A stretch of 5,654 nt of DNA from an uncultured bacterium (GTDB lineage Bacteria; Pseudomonadota; Gammaproteobacteria; Burkholderiales; Burkholderiaceae_E), in contig CAIPGD010000421.1 of assembly GCA_903864485.1 (NCBI GenBank), positions 1 through 5,654 of the forward strand, given 5' to 3'. The stretch's first letter is position 1; every line of letters begins with the position of its first letter. This document shows positions 1 through 5,654 of this stretch, piece after piece. Under the pieces are notes generated by a model. The model had not been told where the DNA came from, ran no database searches, and saw only the letters and a list, made by a program, of their open reading frames with translations. The position numbers and the translations under genes are program-made.

Positions 1-1764
1 CAGGTTGCTGAAGGGCTCATCGAACCCGACCAAACCGACATCGCGCATGACCCGGGTCCAGAACCTCGCGTAAAGCAAGTGCAGGACCGCGTGCTCGATC
101 CCCCCAATGTACTGGTCCATCGGCATCCAGTAATCATTGCGGGCATCGACCATGGCTTCGCTTGCGTCCGGCGAGCAGTAGCGCATGAAGTACCAGGACG
201 AATCGACAAAGGTGTCCATCGTGTCGGTTTCGCGACGCGCGGGCGCATGGCACCTTGGACAATTTGTCCGCCAGAAGCGGTCGTCTTTGGCCAGCGGGTT
301 ACCACTGCCATCGGGGATCAGATCATCGGGCAGGATGACGGGCAACTGGTCATCCGGCACGGGTACCGCACCACATGTCTCGCAGTGGATGATCGGGATG
401 GGGGTGCCCCAGTAACGCTGGCGCGAGACGCCCCAGTCGCGCAGTCGCAAGGTGGTGCGCTTCTCGCCGAGCCCTTGCGCCGCAAGGCGCTCGACCACCC
501 GATCGACTGCCGCTTGATAGGCCAGACCATCGAGCTCGCCGCTGTGGACGCAAACCCCGTTTAATTTGTCGGCATACCACTCCGCCCAGACCTCGGTGCT
601 GAACTGAGTGGATTGGTTGGCGGCAGCCGAGGCGGAAAGGCTGGTGGCGGGTGCAACCACTTGCTTGATCGGCAGGCCATAGGCCCGCGCGAAGGCGAAG
701 TCCCGTTCATCGTGGGCGGGTACGCCCATCACCGCGCCGTCGCCATAGCTCATCAGGACGTAATTACCGATCCAGACCGGTACCGGCTCGCCGGTCAGGG
801 GGTGGGCAACGCATAGGCCCGTCGGTACCCCTTCTTTTTCGCGTGTTGCAACGTCGGCCTCGGCAACGCCGCCGGCGCGGCATCGCTCGATAAACGCTTC
901 AATATCGGACCGCCCCTGGGCCGCGAGCGTAGCGACTGGGTGTTCTGGTGCAACCGCTACAAAGGTCACCCCCATGATGGTGTCTGCGCGCGTCGTAAAG
1001 ACGTAAAGGCGTCCGTCGCCCACGAGATTTCCGTCCATGTCCTTGAGGGTGTGCGGGAATGCAAAGCGCACGCCTTCGGAGCGTCCGATCCAGTTGTGCT
1101 GCATGGTCTTGACGCGCTCGGGCCAACCGAGTCCGTCGAGCCCATCGATCAACTCGTCTGCGTACTTCGAGATCCCCAGGTAGTACATGGGAATTTCACG
1201 CTTTTCGACAATGGCTCCGCTGCGCCAACCGCGGCCGTCGATGACTTGTTCATTGGCCAGGACTGTCTGGTCAATCGGATCCCAGTTCACGCTACCCGTG
1301 CGCAGGTAGGCAATGCCACGTTCGAGCATGCGCAAGAAGAGCCATTGATTCCAACGGTAATAATCAGGTGAGCAGGTGGCTACCTCGCGCGACCAGTCGA
1401 TCGCCAGTCCCATCGACTGCATCTGCGCCTTCATGTGCGCAATGTTTGACCAGGTCCACGCCGCCGGCGCCACTCCGTTGGCCATCGCAGCATTTTCGGC
1501 CGGCAGGCCAAACGCATCCCAGCCCATCGGCATCAGGACGTTCCAGCCATTCATTCGCAGGTGACGCGCCATCATGTCGTTGATGGTGTAGTTGCGCACA
1601 TGCCCCATATGCAGCTTGCCCGAGGGGTAGGGCAGCATCGAACAGGCGTAGTACTTGCCTCGCGGGAACCGCGGATCATTTTCTTTGGCACGCCAGGCGT
1701 CGATGGCGGCCCAGTGGGCTTGAGCATCGCGTTCGACAGACTGAGGGGTGTATTTTTCTTGCAT
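1..1764 (-). CDS. leuS: Leucyl-tRNA synthetase, N-terminal 588 residues (3' end beyond the left edge)
   Basis: Cytoplasmic class I aminoacyl-tRNA synthetase that charges tRNA-Leu with leucine using ATP and hydrolyses mischarged products. The minus-strand frame is open from ATG 1764-1762 to the window edge (588 codons). Visible in order: the nucleotide-binding PYPSGKLHMGH with the HIGH-type motif HMGH at residues 52-55; the GWDAFGLPAENAA block at 81-93; the CP1 editing domain with TTRADT at 257-262 and VPAHDERD at 348-355, where the Asp residues contact the substrate amino group in this family; LRDWGVSRQRYWGTPIPI at 441-458; a four-Cys zinc site (C461, C464, C502, C505); and DTMDTFVDSSWY at 514-525. 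Relatives have about 860-880 residues, so roughly 280 are missing, including KMSKS and the anticodon-binding domain. A Ser/Ala/Gln-rich stretch at 372-390 looks longer than in relatives I remember. No Shine-Dalgarno precedes the ATG; an in-frame ATG four codons upstream (1776-1774) is an alternative start, but MQEKYTP matches the usual betaproteobacterial N-terminus. Identification is near certain. Confidence 0.98.
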   Translation of the reverse strand, partial: MQEKYTPQSVERDAQAHWAAIDAWRAKENDPRFPRGKYYACSMLPYPSGKLHMGHVRNYTINDMMARHLRMNGWNVLMPMGWDAFGLPAENAAMANGVAPAAWTWSNIAHMKAQMQSMGLAIDWSREVATCSPDYYRWNQWLFLRMLERGIAYLRTGSVNWDPIDQTVLANEQVIDGRGWRSGAIVEKREIPMYYLGISKYADELIDGLDGLGWPERVKTMQHNWIGRSEGVRFAFPHTLKDMDGNLVGDGRLYVFTTRADTIMGVTFVAVAPEHPVATLAAQGRSDIEAFIERCRAGGVAEADVATREKEGVPTGLCVAHPLTGEPVPVWIGNYVLMSYGDGAVMGVPAHDERDFAFARAYGLPIKQVVAPATSLSASAAANQSTQFSTEVWAEWYADKLNGVCVHSGELDGLAYQAAVDRVVERLAAQGLGEKRTTLRLRDWGVSRQRYWGTPIPIIHCETCGAVPVPDDQLPVILPDDLIPDGSGNPLAKDDRFWRTNCPRCHAPARRETDTMDTFVDSSWYFMRYCSPDASEAMVDARNDYWMPMDQYIGGIEHAVLHLLYARFWTRVMRDVGLVGFDEPFSNL

Positions 1765-1827
1765 GGGAGGGTGCATCGAATGCGCGCAGCATCCGATCGG
1801 TTCGTGTTGGAGCAACGGTCCATGATA

Positions 1828-1850
1828 CTGCGCAGCCAAGCCCTGCGTAG
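1828..1850 (+). repeat. Inverted repeat (8-bp arms, 7-nt loop) just upstream of uvrD
   Basis: CTGCGCAG at 1828-1835 and CTGCGTAG at 1843-1850 flank the loop CCAAGCC. As plus-strand RNA the arms pair over all 8 positions with one G-U wobble; as minus-strand RNA the same position becomes an A-C mismatch, so the hairpin is better in the uvrD direction. The left arm is itself a perfect 8-bp palindrome and the right arm a near-palindrome, so the unit can also be read as two copies of one site 15 bp apart, as for a dimeric regulator. No T-run follows, so it is not a typical terminator. It ends 9 bp before the uvrD ATG. An operator, a leader hairpin or chance are all possible. Confidence 0.4.
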
Positions 1851-1853
1851 AAT
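1848..1853 (+). promoter_or_regulatory. Possible -10 element of a leaderless uvrD promoter
   Basis: TAGAAT matches the sigma-70 -10 consensus TATAAT at five of six positions and ends 6 bp before the uvrD ATG. A start site about 7 bp downstream would fall on or next to the A of the ATG at 1860, giving a leaderless transcript. This would fit the lack of a Shine-Dalgarno. Against it, no recognisable -35 lies 16-18 bp upstream (GATACT, ATACTG and TACTGC are all poor). The element overlaps the right arm of the inverted repeat. It rests on one hexamer and is tentative. Confidence 0.25.
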
Positions 1854-1859
1854 CTCGGC

Positions 1860-4133
1860 ATGGCCGATCTCCTCGCGAATCTCAATGACCGCCAGCTCGC
1901 CGCGGTTACTCTCCCGCCGCAACATGCGCTCATTCTGGCCGGTGCCGGCAGCGGCAAGACCCGCGTCCTGACCACCCGGATTGCCTGGTTGTTGGCGACT
2001 GGTCAGGTTGGCCCGGCCGGCATCCTGGCCGTCACCTTCACCAATAAGTCAGCGCGCGAGATGGTGACCCGTCTCACCGCGATGTTGCCCCTGGACGCCC
2101 GTCGGATCTGGATCGGTACCTTCCATGGGCTGTGTAATCGGATGCTGCGTGCGCATCACCAGGACGCAGGGCTCCCGGCGAGCTTTCAGATTCTTGACTC
2201 TCAGGATCAGCTCGGGGCCGTCAAGCGGGTCCTGCGTGCGCTCAATGTCGATGATGAAAAGTACCCGCCGCGTCAGGTGCAGTGGTTTATTAACAATGCC
2301 AAGGAGCAGGGCCTGAGGGCCTCGTCCCTCGAGGCGCCGACGGCGTATGACCAGCGCATGGCCGAACTCTATGCGGCCTATGACGAGCAGTGCCGACGCG
2401 AAGGGGTGGTCGACTTTGCCGAACTGCTGCTTCGATCGTTTGAGTTGCTTCAGGCCCAGCCCGCGTTATGCAACCACTATCAGTCGCGGTTTCGGCACCT
2501 GCTGGTCGATGAGTTTCAGGACACCAATACGCTGCAGTACCGCTGGATTCGATTGTTGGCAGGCCCAGGTGCGGCGGTATTCGCGGTCGGTGATGACGAC
2601 CAGTCGATCTATGCATTTCGCGGCGCCAATGTCGGCAACATGGCTGCGTTCGAGCGGGATTTTCAAACCCCGAACCTGAGTCGTCTTGAACAGAACTATC
2701 GTTCTTTTGGGCATATTCTGGATTGCGCCAATGAGTTGATTCAGCGCAATGCCAATCGATTGGGCAAACAACTCTGGACGGAGGCTGGGGTCGGTGAACC
2801 GGTCCGGGTCCGGGAGGCATTGAGCGATCAGGACGAGGCCCAGTGGATCGTCGAAGAGGTGCGCAGTCTTGTTCGCGATGGTTGGATGCGGGCGGATATT
2901 GCGTTGCTCTACCGATCGAACGCGCAGTCCAGAGTGCTCGAGCACGCCTTGTTCGCGGCGGGCATGCCTTATCGGGTCTACGGCGGCTTGCGTTTTTTTG
3001 AGCGGGCTGAAATCAAGCATGCGCTGGCCTATTTGCGCCTGATCGAAAACCCGGCCGATGACGGCGCATTTTTGCGGGTGGTCAATTTTCCGACCCGCGG
3101 GATCGGTGCCCGATCGATTGAGCAGTTGCAGGACGCGGCGCGCGCGCGAGGTTGCTCACTCTATGAGGCGGCCAAGGCTACTGGTGGCCGTTTGGCCGGA
3201 TTCGTCGGGCTGATGGATGCCTTGCAGGCCGATAGCCTTCGCCTCGAGTTACCCGAACTGGTTGAACAGGTCAACGAGCGCAGTCAGCTTTTGGCGCACT
3301 ACACGGCCGAGCGTGACGGCGAAGAGCGGATCGATAACCTGCGCGAGCTGGTGAATGCGGCGGTGACTTTCTTGGGGGATCCACCCGCAGAGGACACGGA
3401 GGCCCCGTTGCCTTTGCTGGCAGGATTTCTTGCACATGCATCGCTGGAGTCCGGTGAGAACCAGGCTGGCGAGGGCACGGATGCCTTGCAACTGATGACC
3501 GTCCACTCGGCGAAAGGCCTCGAATTCAATGCGGTCTTCGTGACGGGCCTCGAGGAAGGCCTTTTTCCGCACGAAAATTCAGCCAATGAGCCCTCGGGTC
3601 TCGAGGAAGAGCGCCGACTGATGTACGTCGCGATGACCAGAGCGCGCCAGCGCCTGTACTTGTCTTTTGCGCAAACGCGCCTCTTGCATGGTCAGACCCG
3701 GTATCACCTGCGGTCGAGATTCATTGATGAACTGCCCGATGGTGCCCTCAAGTGGTTGACACCGCGCAACGGCTTGCGAGCCACGCGAGAAGGCTGGGGC
3801 GGGGCCTGGGAAAGTGGTGGGAATGCCTGGCGCAACAAGGGCGCGGCCGGTTCAGGTGGGCAGGGCGCTCATCAGGGCTCGCAGGGTGTGCAGGGCGGAC
3901 AGGCGGCAGCCGGCGTCTGGCGCGGAGGCTACGGCAGCGATGGCCGCACGGCGGCCTCCGGGGCGCCGTTTCGGATCGGACAGGCCCTCAAGCACGCAAA
4001 GTTTGGCGAAGGGGTCGTGGTGGCTTTTGAGGGGACGGGAAGTGACGCCCGAGTCCAGATCAATTTCGGACCGGCTGGACTTAAATGGCTGGCACTTGCA
4101 GTTGCGAAGCTCGAACCGTGTCCCGATAAGTGA
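1860..4133 (+). CDS. uvrD: DNA helicase II, UvrD (superfamily 1A, 3'-to-5')
   Basis: ATP-driven helicase that, in the family, unwinds DNA in nucleotide excision and mismatch repair and clears protein from DNA. All SF1A motifs are visible: Q motif LNDRQLAAV at residues 8-16; Walker A AGAGSGKT at 27-34 (K33); Ia TFTNKSAREM at 59-68; Ib GTFHGL at 86-91; Walker B LLVDEFQDTN at 214-223 (D217, E218); III VGDDDQSIYAFRGA at 243-256; IV LEQNYRS at 276-282; V MTVHSAKGLEF at 546-556; VI EEERRLMYVAMTRAR at 582-596. A low-complexity Gly/Gln linker at about 641-702 leads to a Tudor-like domain at about 703-752 (FRIGQALKHAKFGEG...), which contacts RNA polymerase in studied UvrD/PcrA proteins. The 757-residue length and this tail favour UvrD over Rep, which is about 670 residues and lacks it. 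The start is fixed: an in-frame TAG lies at 1848-1850 with no start codon between, and the Q motif begins at residue 8. No Shine-Dalgarno is visible. It is the only plus-strand gene and its 3' end overlaps the opposing membrane gene by 53 bp. Confidence 0.97.
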   Translation: MADLLANLNDRQLAAVTLPPQHALILAGAGSGKTRVLTTRIAWLLATGQVGPAGILAVTFTNKSAREMVTRLTAMLPLDARRIWIGTFHGLCNRMLRAHHQDAGLPASFQILDSQDQLGAVKRVLRALNVDDEKYPPRQVQWFINNAKEQGLRASSLEAPTAYDQRMAELYAAYDEQCRREGVVDFAELLLRSFELLQAQPALCNHYQSRFRHLLVDEFQDTNTLQYRWIRLLAGPGAAVFAVGDDDQSIYAFRGANVGNMAAFERDFQTPNLSRLEQNYRSFGHILDCANELIQRNANRLGKQLWTEAGVGEPVRVREALSDQDEAQWIVEEVRSLVRDGWMRADIALLYRSNAQSRVLEHALFAAGMPYRVYGGLRFFERAEIKHALAYLRLIENPADDGAFLRVVNFPTRGIGARSIEQLQDAARARGCSLYEAAKATGGRLAGFVGLMDALQADSLRLELPELVEQVNERSQLLAHYTAERDGEERIDNLRELVNAAVTFLGDPPAEDTEAPLPLLAGFLAHASLESGENQAGEGTDALQLMTVHSAKGLEFNAVFVTGLEEGLFPHENSANEPSGLEEERRLMYVAMTRARQRLYLSFAQTRLLHGQTRYHLRSRFIDELPDGALKWLTPRNGLRATREGWGGAWESGGNAWRNKGAAGSGGQGAHQGSQGVQGGQAAAGVWRGGYGSDGRTAASGAPFRIGQALKHAKFGEGVVVAFEGTGSDARVQINFGPAGLKWLALAVAKLEPCPDK
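3796..3821 (+). other. G-rich tract with quadruplex potential inside uvrD
   Basis: Four G-runs lie on the coding strand: GGGG at 3796-3799, GGGG at 3801-3804, GGG at 3808-3810 and GGG at 3819-3821, with loops of 1, 3 and 8 nt. The 8-nt loop exceeds the strict 7-nt rule, so this is a borderline candidate. It encodes the start of the Gly/Trp-rich linker (around residues 646-654), so glycine codons in a high-GC genome may explain it fully. Confidence 0.3.
3873..3908 (+). repeat. Four 9-bp tandem units (CAG-led) in the uvrD linker
   Basis: Four consecutive 9-base units each begin with CAG: CAGGGCTCG, CAGGGTGTG, CAGGGCGGA and CAGGCGGCA. The first three encode Gln-Gly-X (QGS, QGV, QGG) and the fourth encodes QAA, covering UvrD residues 672-683. 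A further CAGGG occurs at 3861, but in another frame (its GGGCAGGGC is read Gly-Gln-Gly). The units sit in the flexible linker between helicase core and Tudor domain, where unit gain or loss by slippage keeps the frame. The copies are degenerate, so this is an old or weakly maintained repeat. Confidence 0.5.
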
Positions 4134-4872
4134 TCCATGACGAGGCGTAGAGCGCCGCTAGCATGATGAGCGAGAGCGGGCTCAAGACGAGGGAGAGCAT
4201 TAACGGCCCTGGATCGAGCGTGCGGGCAATGATCTGAATCGCCATCGATAAAGCCACTGCAATCGCGAGCCAGCATAGCCCGTACACCAGGAACGCGCCG
4301 CGATTTCGCCACACTGCCACCAGACTAAAAAACATCGCCTTGACGGGAGCGATGCGGTGCCAGGCTACAAACAGCGGGGCGAACCAGAGCGCCATCTGAA
4401 TCGGGGTATACAACAGCAAGAAAACCCCCGCGGCGATCATCAGGTCGATTGTCTCCAAGCCTGGGTCATCGCGCTCCAGTTGTCCGGTAATGAGCCGCAT
4501 CAATGTGCCGTCATCAATCAACGACGCCAGCATGAGGGCGGCAAGCGTCGCGACGAGATTGAGCCCGCCCAAAATCAGTAGCGGCTTCCAGGCTTTGGCC
4601 TCGTCGACCCGCAACCCTTGAAACAGCAGTCGGGGTAAGGGCAGTCGATCTTGTTCGGCAGCCAACATGGCTGTCATGAGACCGACCGCAAGCAGTGGGG
4701 TCAGCAGGAGTGGAAGAAACCCACCAATCCCTGGAAACACGGAAGGGACGGTGAGCATCAGTAGGTACAAGAAAGTGAGGGTCAGAAGCGGAATCGGTTG
4801 CTTGCGCAGCAAGACAAAACCGTCCTTGATCCATTGCCAGCCCATCCGTGGCGGCCGCTGCTCAATTTGCAT
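4081..4872 (-). CDS. Six-TM integral membrane protein, BPSS1780-type family, function unknown
   Basis: A complete 263-residue inner-membrane protein. About six hydrophobic segments are visible, near residues 27-47, 50-72, 96-118, 142-166, 193-217 and 222-246, with no signal peptide. The amphipathic N-terminus has GWQWIKDGFVLLRKQP. The stretch from AWHRIAPVKAMFFS (170-183) to VWRNRGAFLVYG (187-198) resembles the conserved core of the family named after Burkholderia BPSS1780; this assignment is from recalled family sequences. I know no established role. The ATG at 4872-4870 is supported by a good Shine-Dalgarno 5 nt upstream, and the start overlaps the thrB stop by 11 bp, so translation is probably coupled to thrB. 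Its last 17 codons and stop lie within the 3' end of uvrD on the other strand. Membrane location is secure from hydrophobicity; the family name is fairly secure; any transport role would be speculation. Confidence 0.85.
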   Translation of the reverse strand: MQIEQRPPRMGWQWIKDGFVLLRKQPIPLLTLTFLYLLMLTVPSVFPGIGGFLPLLLTPLLAVGLMTAMLAAEQDRLPLPRLLFQGLRVDEAKAWKPLLILGGLNLVATLAALMLASLIDDGTLMRLITGQLERDDPGLETIDLMIAAGVFLLLYTPIQMALWFAPLFVAWHRIAPVKAMFFSLVAVWRNRGAFLVYGLCWLAIAVALSMAIQIIARTLDPGPLMLSLVLSPLSLIMLAALYASSWITYRDTVRASQLQVPAI

Positions 4873-5654
4873 GAGCGCTCCCTGGGTCGAAGCGGTGGGG
4901 GGCTTCGCGCCGGGATATTAGAATCCGTTCAAAATGTGTGGGGTCGTGAGGAACGATGACCTGTGCGGGGCGCGGCAGATGGACGTCATACAGTCTCGAA
5001 ATCCAGAATCGCAGGGCACCCGCCCGCTGTGCCGCAGGCCAGGCCTCCCGCTCAGATGGATCGAGCGGACGGATCAGCTGGTAGGCACTCAGCAGAGCGT
5101 TCAATCGGTCGTGATCCCATGCGCCAGTTGCCAAATTGATGCACCAGTCATTAGCGGTAACCGCCAGGTCGAACAACCAGGTATCGACGCCGGCAAAGTA
5201 AAAGTCGATGACACCCCCGACCTCGTCACCCTCGAAAAGCACGTTGTTGCGAAAGAGATCGGCATGAACCGCCGAGCGCGGCAACGACGTCAAATCCTGC
5301 GCAATCTGATACACCAGTTCATGTTCCAGAAGCCACGCTTGCGCTTCGGGTAGGAATGGCAAGAGTTGTGGCGTGACCTCGCGCCACCATGAAAGGCCGC
5401 GCAGATTGGGTTGGATACCGGGGAAATTTTGCGTGGCCAAGTGCATTCTGGCCAGCACAGACCCGATTCGGGCGCAGTCCTGTGGACTGGGATCGGTAAG
5501 TTCTTTGCCCTGAAGCCAGGTCACGAGGGTCGCCGGTTTTCCCGCGAGGGTGCCCAGAATCTGCCCGTCGTGGTCTGGCACCGGATTGGGGCAGGGAATT
5601 CCGGCCAATGCCAGATGACGCATCAGTTCCAAATAAAACGGTAACTGCTGCGCA
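4862..5654 (-). CDS. thrB: Homoserine kinase (APH-fold type), C-terminal 263 residues (5' end beyond the right edge)
   Basis: Cytoplasmic enzyme that phosphorylates L-homoserine with ATP to O-phospho-L-homoserine, the step before threonine synthase. The visible fragment begins AQQLPFYLELMRHLA and runs to TGA at 4864-4862. In fragment numbering, the kinase catalytic loop HADLFRNN is at 130-137, fitting the HxDxxxxN motif (H130, D132, N137), and the metal-binding DFYFAG is at 150-155 (D150). FDLAVTANDWC at 161-171 and the C-terminal ALRFWISRLYD at 213-223 are also as expected for the Pseudomonas/Burkholderia ThrB type, which is unrelated to the GHMP-fold ThrB of Escherichia coli. The family has about 315-330 residues, so some 55-65 are missing, including the glycine-rich N-lobe. 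The frame stays open to the edge, so no start lies in this window; the TTG at 5632 is internal. Other APH-fold kinases are less likely given the overall match. Confidence 0.93.
   Translation of the reverse strand, partial: AQQLPFYLELMRHLALAGIPCPNPVPDHDGQILGTLAGKPATLVTWLQGKELTDPSPQDCARIGSVLARMHLATQNFPGIQPNLRGLSWWREVTPQLLPFLPEAQAWLLEHELVYQIAQDLTSLPRSAVHADLFRNNVLFEGDEVGGVIDFYFAGVDTWLFDLAVTANDWCINLATGAWDHDRLNALLSAYQLIRPLDPSEREAWPAAQRAGALRFWISRLYDVHLPRPAQVIVPHDPTHFERILISRREAPHRFDPGSAHAN
4878..4883 (-). promoter_or_regulatory. Ribosome binding site of the membrane protein gene
   Basis: On the minus strand AGGGAG lies 5 nt before the ATG at 4872-4870, a strong match to the Shine-Dalgarno consensus. 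It sits inside the last codons of thrB, so ribosomes finishing thrB can restart here. It is the only clear ribosome binding site in the window, in contrast to leuS and uvrD, and it decides the start of the membrane gene. Confidence 0.7.

Larger units (their letters stand above)
1765..1859. promoter_or_regulatory. Divergent leuS-uvrD intergenic region
   Basis: This 95-bp gap must hold the promoters of both leuS (leftward) and uvrD (rightward) unless they start inside the opposite gene. Directly before the leuS ATG the minus strand reads CACCCTCCC, with no purine-rich ribosome binding site; the uvrD side also lacks one. A possible leuS -10 element on the minus strand is TATCAT (plus positions 1822-1827, five of six matches to the sigma-70 consensus), but no good -35 lies 16-18 bp upstream. 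A -10-like TAGAAT for uvrD sits at 1848-1853. I see no LexA box of the CTGT-N8-ACAG form, although uvrD is SOS-controlled in Escherichia coli. That promoters lie here is likely from the layout; the individual elements are guesses. Confidence 0.5.

Noticed and set aside
79..564. 161-codon plus-strand open frame
   Set aside because: It lies wholly antisense to leuS, whose protein is conserved along the whole stretch; it has no recognisable domain and is a by-product of GC-rich codon use.
940..1371. 143-codon plus-strand open frame
   Set aside because: Antisense to the leuS catalytic and editing regions, with no recognisable protein features.
1801..1829. Upstream sigma-70 promoter for uvrD (TTGGAG or TTCGTG with GATACT)
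   Set aside because: TTGGAG has only an 11-bp spacer, and TTCGTG has correct spacing but matches the -35 consensus at just two positions.
1561..1971. 136-codon plus-strand frame spanning the leuS and uvrD starts (and the minus-strand frame 1572-1925)
   Set aside because: Both cross the intergenic region and overlap the conserved ends of leuS and uvrD in wrong frames; their translations look random.
2290..3020. Overlapping minus-strand frames of 176 and 184 codons inside uvrD
   Set aside because: Antisense to conserved helicase motifs, rich in Arg, Pro and His as expected for GC-rich shadow frames, with no domain or ribosome binding evidence.
4134..4165. Possible terminator after uvrD (GGCG-TAGAG-CGCC)
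   Set aside because: Only a 4-bp stem, no following T-run, and it lies inside the membrane protein gene.
3929..4312. 127-codon minus-strand frame across the uvrD / membrane gene junction
   Set aside because: It overlaps the membrane protein gene on the same strand in another frame and shows no protein-like pattern.
1..5654. Mobile element, defence or otherwise undescribed gene system
   Set aside because: All four genes are core chromosomal functions or a conserved membrane family; there are no transposase, integrase, CRISPR repeats, terminal repeats or base-composition breaks that I can see.

Overview
The window carries four protein-coding genes on a high-GC chromosome: a 3'-truncated leuS (minus strand), a complete uvrD (plus), a complete six-TM membrane protein gene of the BPSS1780 type (minus) and a 5'-truncated thrB (minus). 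Family-level similarity points to a betaproteobacterium, probably Burkholderiales. The LeuRS reads like Burkholderia/Bordetella sequences recalled from memory, including the start MQEKYTP, the editing motif TTRADT and the motif YGDGAVMGVPAHDERD. The homoserine kinase is of the APH-fold type common in beta- and gammaproteobacteria. The membrane protein resembles a family described in Burkholderia. No database search was run.

Layout. Positions 1-1764 (minus) encode the first 588 residues of leucyl-tRNA synthetase; the KMSKS loop, anticodon-binding and C-terminal domains lie beyond the left edge. Positions 1765-1859 are a 95-bp divergent intergenic region, the only non-coding stretch of any size. 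It contains a 23-bp inverted repeat next to the uvrD start. Positions 1860-4133 (plus) encode a 757-residue UvrD-type superfamily 1 DNA helicase with all motifs intact, a Gly/Gln-rich linker and a C-terminal Tudor-like domain. Positions 4081-4872 (minus) encode the membrane protein, whose 3' end overlaps the uvrD 3' end by 53 bp. Positions 4862-5654 (minus) encode the C-terminal 263 residues of homoserine kinase, whose stop overlaps the membrane-gene start by 11 bp.

How the genes relate. thrB and the membrane gene look like a translationally coupled pair, with thrB first. uvrD is the only plus-strand gene, divergent from leuS and convergent with the membrane gene, so it is probably transcribed alone. 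The functions are housekeeping: leucine charging with editing, DNA repair helicase, and threonine biosynthesis. The membrane protein has no established function known to me.

I found no mobile element, CRISPR array, tRNA or rRNA gene, phage gene or defence system, and no convincing evidence of a new system. The points worth a second look are small ones: two divergent genes without visible Shine-Dalgarno sequences (uvrD possibly leaderless), the hairpin-forming repeat between them, the convergent coding overlap, and the repeat-rich, G-rich linker of uvrD.
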